Virus record (IMG/VR): IMGVR_UViG_3300047557_002807
Location: 1 to 22,077 of that record
Source: a virus
Length of the DNA: 22,077 nucleotides
Direction: 5' to 3' (one strand)
A program made the position numbers and the translations under genes. Positions 21,747 through 22,077 of the stretch are shown one piece after another (the stretch's first letter is position 1; each line of letters starts with the position of its first letter). A model generated the notes under the pieces. The model was given only the letters and a program-made list of their open reading frames with translations. It was not told the origin of the DNA and made no database searches.

Positions 21747-22041
21747 GAAGAAAAATTGTCCAGCCGCTAGCAAAGGCAAGATTGTATTTACGACAATCCC
21801 TTTCATAGCCTGCACCAGTGACGTGACGACCACGATTGTAAACGCCACCTTGGATTTCGATGCCAGTGCAAGAGAAGGGATGAGCAAAGTCAAGACGGTA
21901 GCGTTTGGAACGTTTTGAACGAGAATAGCGCTCCTGAAAATCATCTTCCCACTTTGTGATGTCACTAAATTCCCGCTGCAGAATTAGCTTTGGGAATTTG
22001 GACTGCCACAGAGCGTGGAATTGATCTTCAAGAGCGCTCAC
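21664..22041 (-). CDS. PD-(D/E)XK-type endonuclease-like protein (125 aa)
   Basis: A 125-aa protein starting at GTG 22041; a TGA just upstream in frame rules out extension. Residues 47-88 contain YRLDFAHPF (Asp), GIEIQGGVYNRGRH (Glu-x-Gln), GYERDCRKYNLA and GWTIFLLTAQM. The Asp ... Glu-x-[KQ] ... Lys-x-N layout is that of PD-(D/E)XK nucleases related to Vsr/DUF559/VRR-type enzymes, with Gln in place of the usual Lys, a substitution common in these families. It could be a repair, recombination or homing nuclease. It shares 83 bases at its 3' end with the + strand coiled-coil gene. No ribosome site is seen before GTG, and it may belong to an operon continuing off the right end. Confidence 0.65.
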   Translation of the reverse strand: MSALEDQFHALWQSKFPKLILQREFSDITKWEDDFQERYSRSKRSKRYRLDFAHPFSCTGIEIQGGVYNRGRHVTGAGYERDCRKYNLAFASGWTIFLLTAQMAKDATWHEMIGAHISLKLHQLP

Positions 22042-22077
22042 TAATCAGACGGCAGCTAGCTGTACGTTAGCTCCTTG

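Overview
This window looks like part of the genome of a tailed phage with a long non-contractile (siphovirus-like) tail, most likely a cyanophage. The late-gene order is that of lambda-like tails: tape measure, minor tail proteins, NlpC-like protein, then a very large J-like tip protein. The cyanophage assignment is inference. It rests on my recognition of several families I associate with Synechococcus/Prochlorococcus phages: the 410-aa virion protein at 16148, the 45-aa basic protein at 15705, the HNH protein at 19426 and the fibre repeat types. No tRNA, rRNA, CRISPR array, insertion sequence, integrase or reverse transcriptase is visible. Genes are packed almost without gaps, and no gene-free stretch exceeds about 100 bases.

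Region A (3-7314, + strand) is the tail-tip module. It holds the end of a tape-measure gene, three small minor-tail genes joined by 1-4 bp start/stop overlaps, and the 1218-aa J-like tip gene. Two tail-tube-like paralogues follow, which is an unusual place for them.

Region B (7317-17380, + strand) is a large fibre/adhesin module. It contains a 1208-aa fibre with an exact 372-bp period, a 62-aa fibre-like fragment, and a 769-aa fibre with an exact 342-bp period. Next is a 557-aa fibre with a PKD-like domain and seven 25-residue BspA-type (DUF285) repeats. A tail assembly chaperone-like gene, a 45-aa very basic protein, a strong intrinsic terminator, a 79-aa unknown and the 410-aa virion protein complete it. 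Two small unknown genes (17432, 17596) end the rightward block.

Region C (17891-19332, - strand) looks like a lysis cassette. In transcription order it encodes a membrane-anchored coiled-coil protein, a 47-aa holin-like protein, a YkuD-fold (L,D-transpeptidase-like) enzyme in the endolysin position, a 129-aa unknown, and a previously hidden 48-aa membrane protein. The last three genes are joined by 4-bp ATGA overlaps.

Region D (19426-22041, mixed strands) is early/metabolic. It has an HNH endonuclease on +, then a leftward operon encoding an 81-aa unknown preceded by a possible 27-aa coupled peptide, the flavin-dependent thymidylate synthase ThyX with an altered signature motif, and a DUF3310 protein (the domain found in T7 gp1.7 nucleotide kinase). 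A + strand coiled-coil gene and a - strand PD-(D/E)XK-type nuclease end the window. ThyX and DUF3310 together suggest dTMP synthesis and phosphorylation for phage DNA replication. All three tail-to-tail gene pairs in the window overlap at their 3' ends. All family assignments come from reading motifs, not from a database search.
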